Positions 17,791-26,719 are shown, counted from the first letter of the stretch. The stretch: DNA of 64,000 bases from Alkalihalobacterium sp048323755 (GCF_048323755.1 NZ_JBLWFS010000001.1:372001-436000); one strand, 5' to 3'. The notes: a model not told the origin generated them from the sequence alone. Made by a program: numbers and translations.

Positions 17791-20051
17791 GGAAGGTACG
17801 GATGAAAAGAAAGCATTTGCTTTTTGGAAGCATAGGCTTCATCGGTTTATTTTTATTTATCAATTTTATAGTCGTACCTCTAATCAACGAGCGCCAGGTG
17901 GACCGAATGCTGCAAGAAAGTAAACCGCAAGCTGGTACAGAAATAAGGGAACTTATTGAAAGCGCAACTACAACCTCCAGAAAATTAGATCTCATCAATA
18001 AATATATGGTCTCTTCATGGCCAAGAGGAAGTGATCATCCGATCTATATTAGCCCAGGCCTTTCGATGGGGGAGGGAACGGAAGCGTATTGGAGCGGATT
18101 TACCCTCGATGAAATCGCACCGTACCTCGCTTTTTATATAGAAAATAGTCAACAGTACAACTGGGAGTATGGAAGTGCAGTAAATGAATATGCCCATTAT
18201 GTACGAAAAACAGAAGGAGCCCAGGCAGCGATTGCGTTTTTACTCGAAAAGGAAAGCGAATGGAAGAACCATGCTTCGTACTATTTCAATGAAGAATTCA
18301 TGTTGACGCGTGCCCAGTTTCTTTTAGAGGAAGGCGCTTCCCAACAAGCCATTGATCTTCTTTTACAAATCAAAAAAGAGGAGAGAGAGCGACTAGCAGA
18401 ACATGATCTAACGTATGAACCTTCAGAATCGTGGACGAAGCTCTATGTAGAAGCTCTGCTTCGTGACAAGCGGCTAACTGAAGCCTATGAGGTTATCGAA
18501 GAATGGGAAGATGCTTTTGCGAAACGAAGGTCAGAATTCGAAGACAACTACGAATACTATGATGAAAATGATTATCCGCTTATGGGGATGAAAAAACGGA
18601 TTGAGCAAATGCTGGCCGATGGCGGTGGGGAAAATGACTTTGGAACTGTAGAAGGCCAAATTAAAAGAACGGACGGAAGCCCTCTTGAAGATGTGTACGT
18701 CTATTTGCGAGATCCTTCGAATGTTCATCGTAGTGCCCATGCTGAAATGGAGTACTATGTCACGCAAACGGATGAGAATGGATATTATCATTTTCAGGAT
18801 GTCGTACCGAACAGCTATCAAGTAGGCTTAGGTCTCCAATTTCATCATGTGGACGGCTATTCATGGGCTGCGGATATGTATGATTGGTTAAATGTCGATT
18901 ACGGTACGGAACTAACGTATGATATTACATTTCGCCCATTAATGGATGTCGTTCAGCCGGTGAACAATGTCGCGATTGTAGAGGACGAGATGACGTTTGA
19001 ATGGGTTCCTATAGAAGATGCTGAAACGTATGAAGTATTAATCTTTGTTCCGATGAAAAATGGCGGGATTACGTTTACAGCGTGGGCGGGGATCCAAGAG
19101 ACGGCCATTACAGTCCCGATTCACGAGCTTTGGTACTTAGAGTCATCAGGTTCGTATTCTATAGACGAGGATGGAAATGTTATTTTAGAGCCTGAAACAT
19201 TATTAGGACTTAATAACCCAGAAGGACAATTTTCCTGGTCTGTACGGGCACTCGATGAGAACGGGGTGGAAGTTGGAAGAAGTGCGGGGCACCGGTTAAA
19301 GGATGAAACGATCGGTGATATTCCGTTTTTCCAAGTGAAGACTCGAGAGTTAACAGCCGCTGATCGGTTGCTTTTGAAAGAACGATTGGATGAGGCTTTA
19401 GCGGCCTATCAAAAAGATTTGGAGGCCAATCCAAATGATGTTCACTCGTTAAAAATGATCACTGAAATCCTAGCTCACAAAGACCGAGGACGGGAACATC
19501 GAATTGAGAATGAGCAGTACTATACGTACATGGAACGGTTAGCGGAAATGACAGACCATCCGGATTATTACTTTAAGCTGGTGGAAAACGCGTATAGAGA
19601 AAAAGATTGGGAAGCTTACGACCTGTGGTTTGGAAAGTATAAACAGGCCTTGTCCGCTATAAGGGGTCATTACTACCCCTGGAATTATAATAATTATTTC
19701 CACGCGAGAGCTTTAATGGAGCGCGGTATGTGGAAAGAGGCGAGAGAGTGGCAGTATAAAGCGTTACAGAATGATCGATCGAATGAGGCTGTTGTTCATT
19801 TATTTGCATTAGAAATGTATCTTGGGACAGATTTGGAGGAAATTGTTGCGTTAGCAAAAGCGCATCCTGTAAAGTTTCGCGCCTATGTCGATTGGACACC
19901 ATATGTAAAAGAAGTAACGGTAGATGAACAAATGAAAGAAGCCTTAGAAGTCTATTTGAAACAGGGAGCCGAAGCCCTACAACCACTCCTGCCAACGATC
20001 ACCGCTGCAAACAACCAACAATTCCTAGAACAACTCACCAACCACCGCTAA
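17787..20051 (+). CDS. Large membrane-anchored surface protein with Ig-like and TPR-like parts
   Basis: A 754-residue protein. A single N-terminal membrane helix (~13-32) anchors a large outer domain. Residues ~285-350 look like a carboxypeptidase-regulatory-like/SpaA-type beta domain (VEGQIKRTDGSPLEDVYVYL, TQTDENGYYHFQDV). Around 400-510 lies a second beta-rich part, and ~520-740 a TPR-like helical stretch (ALAAYQKDLEANPNDVHSLKMI). The start overlaps the previous stop as ATGA, so translation is coupled; ATG 17802 is an alternative. It may be the sensor or main output of the sigma system. No enzyme motif is seen and I do not recognise the family. Confidence 0.82.
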   Translation: MRKVRMKRKHLLFGSIGFIGLFLFINFIVVPLINERQVDRMLQESKPQAGTEIRELIESATTTSRKLDLINKYMVSSWPRGSDHPIYISPGLSMGEGTEAYWSGFTLDEIAPYLAFYIENSQQYNWEYGSAVNEYAHYVRKTEGAQAAIAFLLEKESEWKNHASYYFNEEFMLTRAQFLLEEGASQQAIDLLLQIKKEERERLAEHDLTYEPSESWTKLYVEALLRDKRLTEAYEVIEEWEDAFAKRRSEFEDNYEYYDENDYPLMGMKKRIEQMLADGGGENDFGTVEGQIKRTDGSPLEDVYVYLRDPSNVHRSAHAEMEYYVTQTDENGYYHFQDVVPNSYQVGLGLQFHHVDGYSWAADMYDWLNVDYGTELTYDITFRPLMDVVQPVNNVAIVEDEMTFEWVPIEDAETYEVLIFVPMKNGGITFTAWAGIQETAITVPIHELWYLESSGSYSIDEDGNVILEPETLLGLNNPEGQFSWSVRALDENGVEVGRSAGHRLKDETIGDIPFFQVKTRELTAADRLLLKERLDEALAAYQKDLEANPNDVHSLKMITEILAHKDRGREHRIENEQYYTYMERLAEMTDHPDYYFKLVENAYREKDWEAYDLWFGKYKQALSAIRGHYYPWNYNNYFHARALMERGMWKEAREWQYKALQNDRSNEAVVHLFALEMYLGTDLEEIVALAKAHPVKFRAYVDWTPYVKEVTVDEQMKEALEVYLKQGAEALQPLLPTITAANNQQFLEQLTNHR

Positions 20052-20072
20052 CCCAGCGGCGGTATTCTTTTA

Positions 20073-20129
20073 GGGGTGCCAGGCACCTTCAACGCTTCAC
20101 TGCATTGAAGGTGCCTGGCACCCCTTTTT
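20073..20129 (+). repeat. Dispersed GGCACCTT hairpin, copy 5, acting as terminator
   Basis: GGGGTGCCAGGCACCTTCAA pairs perfectly with TTGAAGGTGCCTGGCACCCC, then five Ts. It closes the sigma operon. Confidence 0.88.
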
Positions 20130-20215
20130 CGTTCATTCGGATAAAATTGTCGAGTAGTGAAATGCTATATACAAAGTAAAGAATTTTACCTTTGTAAAGC
20201 GTTAATTGGCTGTCA

Positions 20216-20244
20216 TTTACACATTTTTCATCCGGTGCTATACT
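20216..20244 (+). promoter_or_regulatory. SigA promoter of yvjA
   Basis: TTTACA (20216-20221) and TATACT (20239-20244) with an ideal 17-base spacer. Hairpin copy 6 lies between this promoter and the gene. Confidence 0.75.
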
Positions 20245-20269
20245 ATCCAACGGATTAAAATTACGGAAG

Positions 20270-20309
20270 GGTGTCAGGCACCTTTAGTGCGCTAAAGGTG
20301 CCTGACACC
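20270..20309. repeat. Dispersed GGCACCTTT hairpin, copy 6, in the yvjA leader
   Basis: GGTGTCAGGCACCTTTAG pairs with CTAAAGGTGCCTGACACC, with a tiny loop. It starts about 20 bases after the expected transcription start and ends 26 bases before the likely start codon. No T run follows. Confidence 0.85.
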
Positions 20310-20335
20310 TCCTCATAGAAGTGAGTGTAGACATA

Positions 20336-21214
20336 ATGATGATGATGACAAAAAAAAGAAGAGATAATTATTTAAATCCAAAGGTTAGTATGGTACTAGA
20401 GTATGGTCAAATTTTGCTTGGATCGGCGATTGTGGCCATTGCCTTTAACCTTTTCTTACTGCCTAACCGAATTGCTTCGGGTGGGGTTAGCGGGATTAGT
20501 ACGATCGTTTATGATGTGTTTGGGATTGAGCCAGCCTTTACGCAATGGGCCTTTAACATCCCGTTGTTCATCCTAGGTGTTCTCCTGCTCGGCGGAATGA
20601 AATACGGGGTGAAAACGTTAATTGGGACATTGTTTTTACCATATGTCGTTTTCTTAACAAGAAATGTGGAACCAGCAACGACAGACCCGCTTCTTGCTGC
20701 GTTATTTGGCGGGATTGGTGTTGGTTTAGGATTAGGGATTGTGTTTCGTGCTGCTGCTAGTACGGGTGGAACGGACTTGGCTGCACAAATTATTAATAAG
20801 TACACAGGGTTATCACTCGGTGCTTGTGTCTTTATTCTCGATGGGCTAATCGTAGCTACTTCGGCTATTGTTTTTAATATAGAACTTGCTCTTTATGCTT
20901 TAATTGCCCTATTTGTAACGGGGAAAACCATTGATTTAGTTCAAATGGGTGTTGGTTATGCAAAAGTTGCATTAATTATTTCGAATAAACAAGAAGAAGT
21001 GAGGCAAAGTATACTAAGAGATGTAGATCGTGGTGTCACGAAACTGTCCGGTTATGGTGGCTACACAAACGAAAAGCGCCCTGTTCTCATGTGTGTCGTT
21101 CATCAAACGGAAGTCACAAAATTGAAACAAATAGTGAAAAGTGCTGACCCGTCTGCATTTGTTGTTGTCACCAACGCTACTGAGGTACTTGGTGAGGGTT
21201 TTAAAAAACAGTAA
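20336..21214 (+). CDS. yvjA: YitT/YvjA family membrane protein (DUF2179)
   Basis: A ~292-residue protein: five to six membrane helices (YitT, DUF161-type repeats, ASGGVSGISTI, GLGLGIVFRAAASTGGTD) followed by a cytoplasmic DUF2179 domain (~215-290, RSILRDVDRGVTKLSGYGGYTNEKRPVLMCVV). Function of the family is poorly known. The start is uncertain: ATG 20336 opens a run of four ATGs; GTG 20321 is in frame. Neither has a strong ribosome site. Position before cccB matches B. subtilis. Confidence 0.88.
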   Translation: MMMMTKKRRDNYLNPKVSMVLEYGQILLGSAIVAIAFNLFLLPNRIASGGVSGISTIVYDVFGIEPAFTQWAFNIPLFILGVLLLGGMKYGVKTLIGTLFLPYVVFLTRNVEPATTDPLLAALFGGIGVGLGLGIVFRAAASTGGTDLAAQIINKYTGLSLGACVFILDGLIVATSAIVFNIELALYALIALFVTGKTIDLVQMGVGYAKVALIISNKQEEVRQSILRDVDRGVTKLSGYGGYTNEKRPVLMCVVHQTEVTKLKQIVKSADPSAFVVVTNATEVLGEGFKKQ

Positions 21215-21280
21215 TTGAGTTATAATTACGTTGTAGGGTATACCTGCAAATATACTAGAGTGAGGAGGTCTTTACTTATC

Positions 21281-21655
21281 ATGAAAAAGTTCTTAATGGC
21301 ATTAACAGGGGCGTCTATTTTAGTATTAGGAGCCTGTGGCGGTGGCGGTGATGAAGCTGCACCAGCTGAGGAGCCAGTAGAAGAGGCACCTGCAGAAGAA
21401 GCTGGAGAAGAGGCTGCAGAAGAAACAACAGGAGCTACATACGATGCACAAAGGGCTGAAGCTACATACCAAGCAAAATGTATGAGCTGCCACGGCGGAA
21501 ATCTTGAAGGTGGAATTGGTCCAGGGTTAGCTGACGGAGCTTACACATACGATGAAATCATTCACGTGTTAGCTGAAGGTATGGGGCCAATGCAACCAGG
21601 TTTAGTTGAAGGTGAAGAAGCTGAAAACCTTGCAGCTTGGTTAGTAGAGCAATAA
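21281..21655 (+). CDS. cccB: Cytochrome c-551, lipoprotein
   Basis: A 124-residue secreted haem protein. The signal peptide ends with the lipobox LVLGAC. A flexible Ala/Glu/Pro-rich linker (~25-60) tethers a small class I cytochrome c with the haem-binding CMSCH and an axial Met in GPMQPG. It would carry electrons at the outer membrane face, probably to a caa3-type oxidase. ATG 21281 was chosen because GAGGAGGT lies upstream. It has its own terminator. Order yvjA-cccB-ftsE is as in B. subtilis. Confidence 0.93.
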   Translation: MKKFLMALTGASILVLGACGGGGDEAAPAEEPVEEAPAEEAGEEAAEETTGATYDAQRAEATYQAKCMSCHGGNLEGGIGPGLADGAYTYDEIIHVLAEGMGPMQPGLVEGEEAENLAAWLVEQ

Positions 21656-21670
21656 GATCAATATTAAGAT

Positions 21671-21702
21671 AAAAGACTTCTCTATAGGTGAGAAGTCTTT
21701 TT
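21671..21702 (+). terminator. Terminator of cccB
   Basis: AAAGACTTCTC pairs with GAGAAGTCTTT, followed by Ts. Confidence 0.85.
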
Positions 21703-22027
21703 CTTATGGATATTATCCGGAACTACCATTTGAAACAAGGTGCTTTGATTTTTTTTGCAAACTTGAGCAAATTGTAACTTTTATTTAAAGAGATACTTAG
21801 GTTACAGGCTTTACAATAAATAGGAAAATGTGAACCTAAGTGGTTATTTACTACGATATATTTACAGTAAAAGGAAATATCTAAACCTAATGAAACTCTT
21901 CCGATTAAAAACAAGGTTCACCCATAGTCTAATCCATATTACAGACAACAACGCTAGAGACTCAGACCAAACTACATCAAAAAGGATATCCCTCCTCAAG
22001 AGGACCCTTTCCCCATATAACTTCGTT
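21703..22027. other. Intergenic region, no gene supported
   Basis: AT-rich. Short open frames on both strands lack ribosome sites and recognisable domains. One minus frame (21862-22059) contains LYGERVLLR, faintly like an acetyltransferase N-terminus, but is not convincing. Confidence 0.4.
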
Positions 22028-22738
22028 TCACTCATAATAGGTCGATCTCCCAATTCCATTTTGTTTAAATTGCTTGGAAAGGCAAAGTTGAACCCTTTTC
22101 TTGGAATGAATTACTTTACACCAGTTAAACATTAAGTTAGTGGTAATCTTAATAGTAGGGAAAAGAAGTTTAAACTCAACAACCATCCTAAGAATTGCAC
22201 TTTCGACAGTTTCTCTATAACCGCAAAAGCTGCAAATCACAAAATCATCATGGGTGTCAGAATGAGTAGATAAAGAGTTACATTTTACACATGAAATGCC
22301 TTTGTTGAGTTTCTCGATAGTTTAGGGAGGGGGTCTAACATAAGGGGATTCATTTAATGAGATGGATAGAAGTTTTGCTATAACTTTTTGTGTTTTATGA
22401 TCTAAAGGTGGTGTATTCATGATCACATTTTTAAGAAAGTGCTGTATCTGAGAGGGAAAGATAATAGGTAAGCCTAAAGGACTTGGTACAGATGAAATCC
22501 GGGAATTACGAAGACCAGATGCGGTTCAACAGTCAAATTCATCCCGTTGTCTTGGAAGAGTCGCCTTAATAGATCTTCGCTTCTTTTTAACTGGAGTAAG
22601 GGATTTTTAATTTCTTTTTTGGGGAGTGAAAACCAATTGTCGTTTTCAATTAAAAAGTCACCTGCATAATTCTTTACTTCAATAAGAAGTTCTAAATAAC
22701 ACTAATTCTATTAACTCGTGCCGATCTTTAACAATCAT
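22028..22738 (-). pseudogene. Decayed NERD-domain (nuclease-related) gene
   Basis: Read on the minus strand, fragments in different frames line up with a NERD protein. The start MIVKDRHELIEL at 22738 follows AAGGAG. Then come LLIEVKNYAGDFLIENDNW, KKEIKNPLLQLKRSEDLLRR, VEPHLVFVIPGFHLY, and after a shift PLGLPIIFPSQIQHFLKN. In-frame stops or shifts occur near 22685, 22475 and 22324. The last part has zinc-ribbon-like CVKC and CSFCGY. A large N-terminal piece seems deleted. NERD proteins are thought to be nuclease-related DNA-processing proteins. B. subtilis has no such gene here, so this is a dead accessory gene. Confidence 0.72.
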
Positions 22739-23024
22739 AAACCACGCTCCTTCTCGTTTTTTCATTTTAATTTTATGAAATAGTTCCAACTTTTACAAAT
22801 AAAATTTGCTAGAAAACTCAATTGAAAAACCTCATCAAACCCTCCTTAAAAAGCCTCAATCCCCCACTACATATGACGTTCGTCAAAGTTAGACAAGGAA
22901 AATAGTTCAAAAAAGTCGACTTCCTATTCCCATTAAAACAGAAAAAGACCTAAATTCTTACACCATTCGCTTTGATATTGAAATAAAATTGTAATAAAAA
23001 GCAATGCCCATGTAAAATTAAAGG

Positions 23025-23033
23025 TGTTATAAT
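23025..23033 (+). promoter_or_regulatory. Extended -10 promoter upstream of ftsE
   Basis: TGTTATAAT with a TGn extension gives a plausible extended -10. The -35 is poor. The leader would be about 160 bases. Confidence 0.5.
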
Positions 23034-23198
23034 ATATTAGATTAGAAAAAACGACAGAATTTGAGGTTGTCGAGTATCGTTCAACAGCAATCCTCAAAAA
23101 ATAACTGATAGTAAAGTCTTCATGTAGATGATAGACTTCTATTTTCGATGTAATTGATGAAGTCAAGCGAACTCCAACTTGTGTAGGAAGTGATTGTT

Positions 23199-23885
23199 TT
23201 GATAGATATGAAGGATGTATGGAAGACGTATCCGAATGGCGTTAGTGCTATAAATGGGATAGATATTACGATAGGTAAAGGTGAATTTGTTTATGTGGTA
23301 GGACCTAGTGGCGCTGGGAAATCTACTTTTATAAAAATGATGTACCGCGAAGAAAAACCGACAAAAGGTGAAATTTCCATAGACGGTACAAATCTAGCAA
23401 AAGTAAAAGATCGACATGTTCCACTTGTCCGTCGGAAAATTGGCGTGGTTTTTCAAGATTTTAAACTGCTGCCTAAGTTATCAGTCTACGAAAACGTAGC
23501 GTTTGCCTTAGAAGTAATTGAGGAAAATCCAGCGACGATCAAACAGAAAGTCATGCGAGTATTAGAGATTGTTAAGTTAAAAAATAAAGCCCGTTTTCTT
23601 CCAAGTGAGTTGTCTGGTGGAGAACAGCAACGGGTTGCCATTGCTAGAGCGATCGTCAATAACCCGAGTGTTCTAATTGCGGACGAGCCTACGGGGAATC
23701 TTGATCCAGATACAGCTTGGGAAATAATGGATACATTAGAAAGCATCAGTAATCGAGGGACGACTATCGTTATGGCGACGCACAATAAAGAGATCGTTAA
23801 TACGATTAAAAAGCGTGTAATTGCCATTGAAGGTGGACGTGTTGTCCGCGATGAAGTAAGGGGGAACTACGGATATGAAATTTAG
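23199..23885 (+). CDS. ftsE: Cell-division ABC transporter ATP-binding protein FtsE
   Basis: A 228-residue ABC ATPase. Walker A GPSGAGKST (~35-43), signature LSGGEQQR, and Walker B LIADEPTGNLD are intact. With FtsX it transmits ATP-dependent signals to a cell-wall hydrolase outside. TTG 23199 was chosen because AGGAAGTGA lies upstream and the protein then begins MIDMKDVWKTYPNG, as in B. subtilis FtsE. It overlaps ftsX by 11 bases. Confidence 0.95.
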   Translation: MIDMKDVWKTYPNGVSAINGIDITIGKGEFVYVVGPSGAGKSTFIKMMYREEKPTKGEISIDGTNLAKVKDRHVPLVRRKIGVVFQDFKLLPKLSVYENVAFALEVIEENPATIKQKVMRVLEIVKLKNKARFLPSELSGGEQQRVAIARAIVNNPSVLIADEPTGNLDPDTAWEIMDTLESISNRGTTIVMATHNKEIVNTIKKRVIAIEGGRVVRDEVRGNYGYEI

Positions 23886-24768
23886 AACCCTTACTCGTCA
23901 CGGGAAAGAAGGTTTTAAAAATCTTGGACGAAACGGTTGGATGACGTTCGCTTCGATCAGTGCGGTTGCGATTATGCTTTTTTTAGTTGGGATTTTCTTA
24001 TTATTAATCCTCAACATGAACCATCTCGCATCGACGGTTGAAGATGACGTGGAAATTCGAGTTTATATTGAATTAACTGCTGATGAAGAACAACAAAACG
24101 AATTAAGAGACCAGATTGAAAATGTACAGCATGTTGAAAGTATCGAATATGTTCACCGTGATGAAGGATTAGATCAGTTTATAGAAAGTATGGATGAAAT
24201 GTCTGCGGTATTTGAAGGGCTGCGTTCAGAAAATCCATTTAATGATAAATATGTTGTACGAGCAGATACACCACAGTTAACAGAAACAGTAGCAGCTGAA
24301 ATTGAAGAATTAGCGTACGTCGAAAGTGTTAATTTTGGAAAAGACGTTGTCGAGAGATTGTTTGTGGTCACTGATTTTATGCGGACATTCGGTCTTATTC
24401 TAGTCGCTGGTATGATGTTTACTGCGATGTTTCTAATCTCAAATACGATTAAAATGACAATTGTTGCGAGAAAACCAGAAATTAAAATTATGAGATTAGT
24501 AGGAGCTACTAATGGATTTATTCGTTGGCCGTTCTTTGTCGAAGGATTGTTCATTGGTATTATTGGGGCGTTAATCCCTATTATTCTCCTTGTAAGTGGA
24601 TATTCTTATTTCTTTGAGTTTATGCGTTCTAGACTGGAAGTCATGTTTTTTGAACTTGTCCCAGTGTTCCCTGCGATCTATCAAGTGGCGGGAATTCTTC
24701 TTGTAATTGGCGCGTTTATCGGGGTTTGGGGAAGTATGATGAGTGTTCGAAAATTTTTAAAAGCCTAA
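23875..24768 (+). CDS. ftsX: Cell-division protein FtsX
   Basis: A 297-residue membrane partner of FtsE. One helix near residues 22-46 is followed by an extracellular domain (~50-165, with VEDDVEIRVYIE) that contacts the hydrolase, then three C-terminal helices of the MacB/FtsX type (~170-290). The start lies behind GGGGG inside the ftsE end. The downstream gene encodes a coiled-coil LytM protein, the expected target. Confidence 0.95.
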   Translation: MKFRTLTRHGKEGFKNLGRNGWMTFASISAVAIMLFLVGIFLLLILNMNHLASTVEDDVEIRVYIELTADEEQQNELRDQIENVQHVESIEYVHRDEGLDQFIESMDEMSAVFEGLRSENPFNDKYVVRADTPQLTETVAAEIEELAYVESVNFGKDVVERLFVVTDFMRTFGLILVAGMMFTAMFLISNTIKMTIVARKPEIKIMRLVGATNGFIRWPFFVEGLFIGIIGALIPIILLVSGYSYFFEFMRSRLEVMFFELVPVFPAIYQVAGILLVIGAFIGVWGSMMSVRKFLKA

Positions 24769-24805
24769 TAAAACAGGAACATATAATACGAGGAGGAACT
24801 AGTGG

Positions 24806-26155
24806 ATGAGGCGAAGAAGTACGTTAGTCTTATTATCATTTGCTTTGGCAGCAAGTACAGTGTTTGCAGGCTTTGGACCGAACTTTGTTTTGGCCAATCC
24901 AACATTAGAAAATCGAATTTCTGATGTTGAACAGGAACGTCAAGAAAAACAAAAAGAAGCCGCAGAGCAAGAAGCTGAATTAAAAAGAGTAGAAGCAGAA
25001 CAAAGACAAATTGAAGCAGACATTAAAAAAATAGATACAGAAGTTGCTGAGACTGATAAAAAAATTAGTCAAAAACAAGCCGAAGTCGAAGAAGTTCGTG
25101 AAGAAATTGAGTTATTGAAAGAAGAAATCGTCATTATTGAAAAACGAATTGAAGAGCGTGATGAATTATTAAAAGATCGTGCTCGTACGATGTATCAAAA
25201 TGGCGGCAGTGTGAGTTACCTTGAAGTCATTCTAGGGGCTAAAAGCTTCGGTGACTTCCTCGATCGTCTAAGCGCACTTACGATGATTGCTCAACAAGAC
25301 CGTAATATTTTAGAAGCGCACTTAGAGGATCATAGATTACTAGAGGAAGCGAAAGCGGAAGTAGAAGAACAACTTATAAAACTAGAAAGTCATTTAGTAG
25401 AACTTGAGCGATTAATGGCTCACCTCGAAGAGCAAAAGAAAGAAAAAGATCGTATTGTGAAACAGCTGATAGCAAAAGGGGAAGAAATTCACGGTTACCT
25501 CGGTGAGCTAGAAGATGCAGATGCGATCCTTGCTCAACAAGAAAGAGCGATGAAACAAGAGCTTGAAGCTTGGAAAGAAAGAGAACGACAAATAGAATTA
25601 GAAAGACAACGTGAATTAGAGCGTCAACGTGAGCTTGAAAGACAACAACAGCAGCAACAACAACAACAGCAGCAACAGCAACAACAACCAAGTCGCAGCA
25701 GCTCATCACCATCTACGGTTGAACCAGCTCCTTCGACTGGAAGCGGGACATTAATGCGTCCGGCTAGCGGGCGAATTTCTTCTGCTTATGGAATGCGTAT
25801 CCACCCGGTACATGGCGGGGGAAGAATGCACCACGGGATCGATATTGCAAATAGTACAGGAACACCTATTTATGCAGCTGAAGGCGGAACGGTGATTGCT
25901 GCTCGATATATGAATGGTTATGGAAACACGGTTATGATCTCTCATAATGTGAATGGACAAGTTTTAACGACGCTATACGCTCATTTAAATTCCATTTCGG
26001 TTTCAAACGGAGCGCGTGTCAGTCGCGGTCAAACGATTGGAACGATGGGTGCGACAGGTACGGCCACTGGTCCTCACTTACACTTTGAAGTGCATAGAGG
26101 TCCTTGGAATGGTGCAAAATCAAACTCAGTTAACCCGATGAACTATATTCAATAA
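24806..26155 (+). CDS. Coiled-coil M23/LytM peptidoglycan hydrolase or activator, FtsEX-linked
   Basis: A 449-residue secreted protein. After a signal peptide (~1-31), a long coiled coil (~35-260) includes a PcsB/CwlO-like segment (RARTMYQNGGSVSYLEVILGA). A glutamine run follows, then a C-terminal M23 domain (~330-445). The zinc ligands HHGID (~341) and HLHFE (~423) are present, so endopeptidase activity is likely. In B. subtilis the FtsEX-controlled enzyme is CwlO, which has an NlpC/P60 end; here the coiled coil is joined to LytM, as in EnvC-type activators. It follows ftsX by 37 bases with a GAGGAGG site, so it is probably in the same operon. Confidence 0.9.
   Translation: MRRRSTLVLLSFALAASTVFAGFGPNFVLANPTLENRISDVEQERQEKQKEAAEQEAELKRVEAEQRQIEADIKKIDTEVAETDKKISQKQAEVEEVREEIELLKEEIVIIEKRIEERDELLKDRARTMYQNGGSVSYLEVILGAKSFGDFLDRLSALTMIAQQDRNILEAHLEDHRLLEEAKAEVEEQLIKLESHLVELERLMAHLEEQKKEKDRIVKQLIAKGEEIHGYLGELEDADAILAQQERAMKQELEAWKERERQIELERQRELERQRELERQQQQQQQQQQQQQQQPSRSSSSPSTVEPAPSTGSGTLMRPASGRISSAYGMRIHPVHGGGRMHHGIDIANSTGTPIYAAEGGTVIAARYMNGYGNTVMISHNVNGQVLTTLYAHLNSISVSNGARVSRGQTIGTMGATGTATGPHLHFEVHRGPWNGAKSNSVNPMNYIQ
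25643..25687 (+). repeat. CAA/CAG tract coding 15 glutamines
   Basis: Fifteen consecutive CAA or CAG codons between the coiled coil and the M23 domain. Mixed codons limit slippage, but length polymorphism is possible. Confidence 0.9.
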
Positions 26156-26182
26156 CGGGTTTGTTGTAGTCATTGCATAAAT

Positions 26183-26222
26183 AAAGGCGTGTAGATCTGA
26201 AAATGATTTACACGCCTTTTAT
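26183..26222 (+). terminator. Terminator of the ftsEX-hydrolase operon
   Basis: AAAGGCGTGTA pairs with TACACGCCTTT, followed by T-rich sequence. Confidence 0.82.
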
Positions 26223-26242
26223 TATTAAGTAAAACGATTAAT

Positions 26243-26275
26243 AAACGCTGATGGGGATATACCCTATCAGCGTTT
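26243..26275 (-). terminator. Terminator of the HxlR-type regulator
   Basis: AAACGCTGATGGGG pairs with CCCTATCAGCGTTTT, one G-T pair. It lies just past the minus-strand stop. Confidence 0.78.
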
Positions 26276-26277
26276 TG

Positions 26278-26601
26278 TTATGATTGATGTTCGATTGCTA
26301 TCCAGGTTTGCGACCATGTTTCAATTTCCTTCATGAGTGGTTCTAGTGACTTGCCTTTTTCTGTTAATGAGTATTCAATTCGAACGGGTGTTTCAGGATA
26401 AATTTCTCGTTTGACGATTCCTTGGCTTTCTAACTCTTTCAAACGTTCGGAGAGAAGTCTACCACTGATTCCAATGGCTTGTTCAATTGTGCAAAAACGC
26501 TGCTGACCCGAAAGTAATTGATAGATAATTAGTCCGGTCCAGCGTTTACTTAACAAACTCATCGCTTTTTCGAATTTAGGGCAGAGTTGAGATTTGTTCA
26601 T
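26278..26601 (-). CDS. HxlR/DUF24 redox-sensing repressor, YodB/CatR-like
   Basis: A 107-residue winged helix-turn-helix protein of the HxlR (DUF24) family. Cys7 in LCPKFEKAMSLLSKRW aligns with the conserved N-terminal cysteine used by YodB and CatR to sense quinones and diamide. The rest (LLSERLKELESQGIVKREIYPETPVRIEYSLTEKGK type wing) is well conserved; TTG 26607 is an alternative start, but ATG 26601 has AGGAG at nine bases. It is divergent from a catechol dioxygenase gene and a perfect inverted repeat lies in between. I infer that it represses catE and is released by electrophiles. Confidence 0.88.
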   Translation of the reverse strand: MNKSQLCPKFEKAMSLLSKRWTGLIIYQLLSGQQRFCTIEQAIGISGRLLSERLKELESQGIVKREIYPETPVRIEYSLTEKGKSLEPLMKEIETWSQTWIAIEHQS

Positions 26602-26671
26602 ATTCAATCACTCCTAATACACTATATGATACCACAAACCACTAGAAATGAATAAAACGTAAACTAATTAC

Positions 26672-26719
26672 TTGACCATAGTTAATTATTAAAATATACT
26701 TACTTACATAAAGTAAGTA
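26672..26719 (+). promoter_or_regulatory. SigA promoter with overlapping inverted-repeat operator
   Basis: TTGACC (26672-26677) and TATACT (26695-26700), 17-base spacer. A perfect inverted repeat TACTTACTT-N5-AAGTAAGTA (26697-26719) overlaps the -10 and expected start. The position suits repression by the adjacent YodB/CatR-like regulator. Confidence 0.7.

Noticed and set aside
21862..22059. Possible acetyltransferase start (LYGERVLLR) on the minus strand
   Set aside because: Only nine residues look family-like; the rest does not continue the fold.
21830..22135. 101-residue + strand open frame
   Set aside because: Overlaps the decayed NERD gene on the other strand and has no coding signals.
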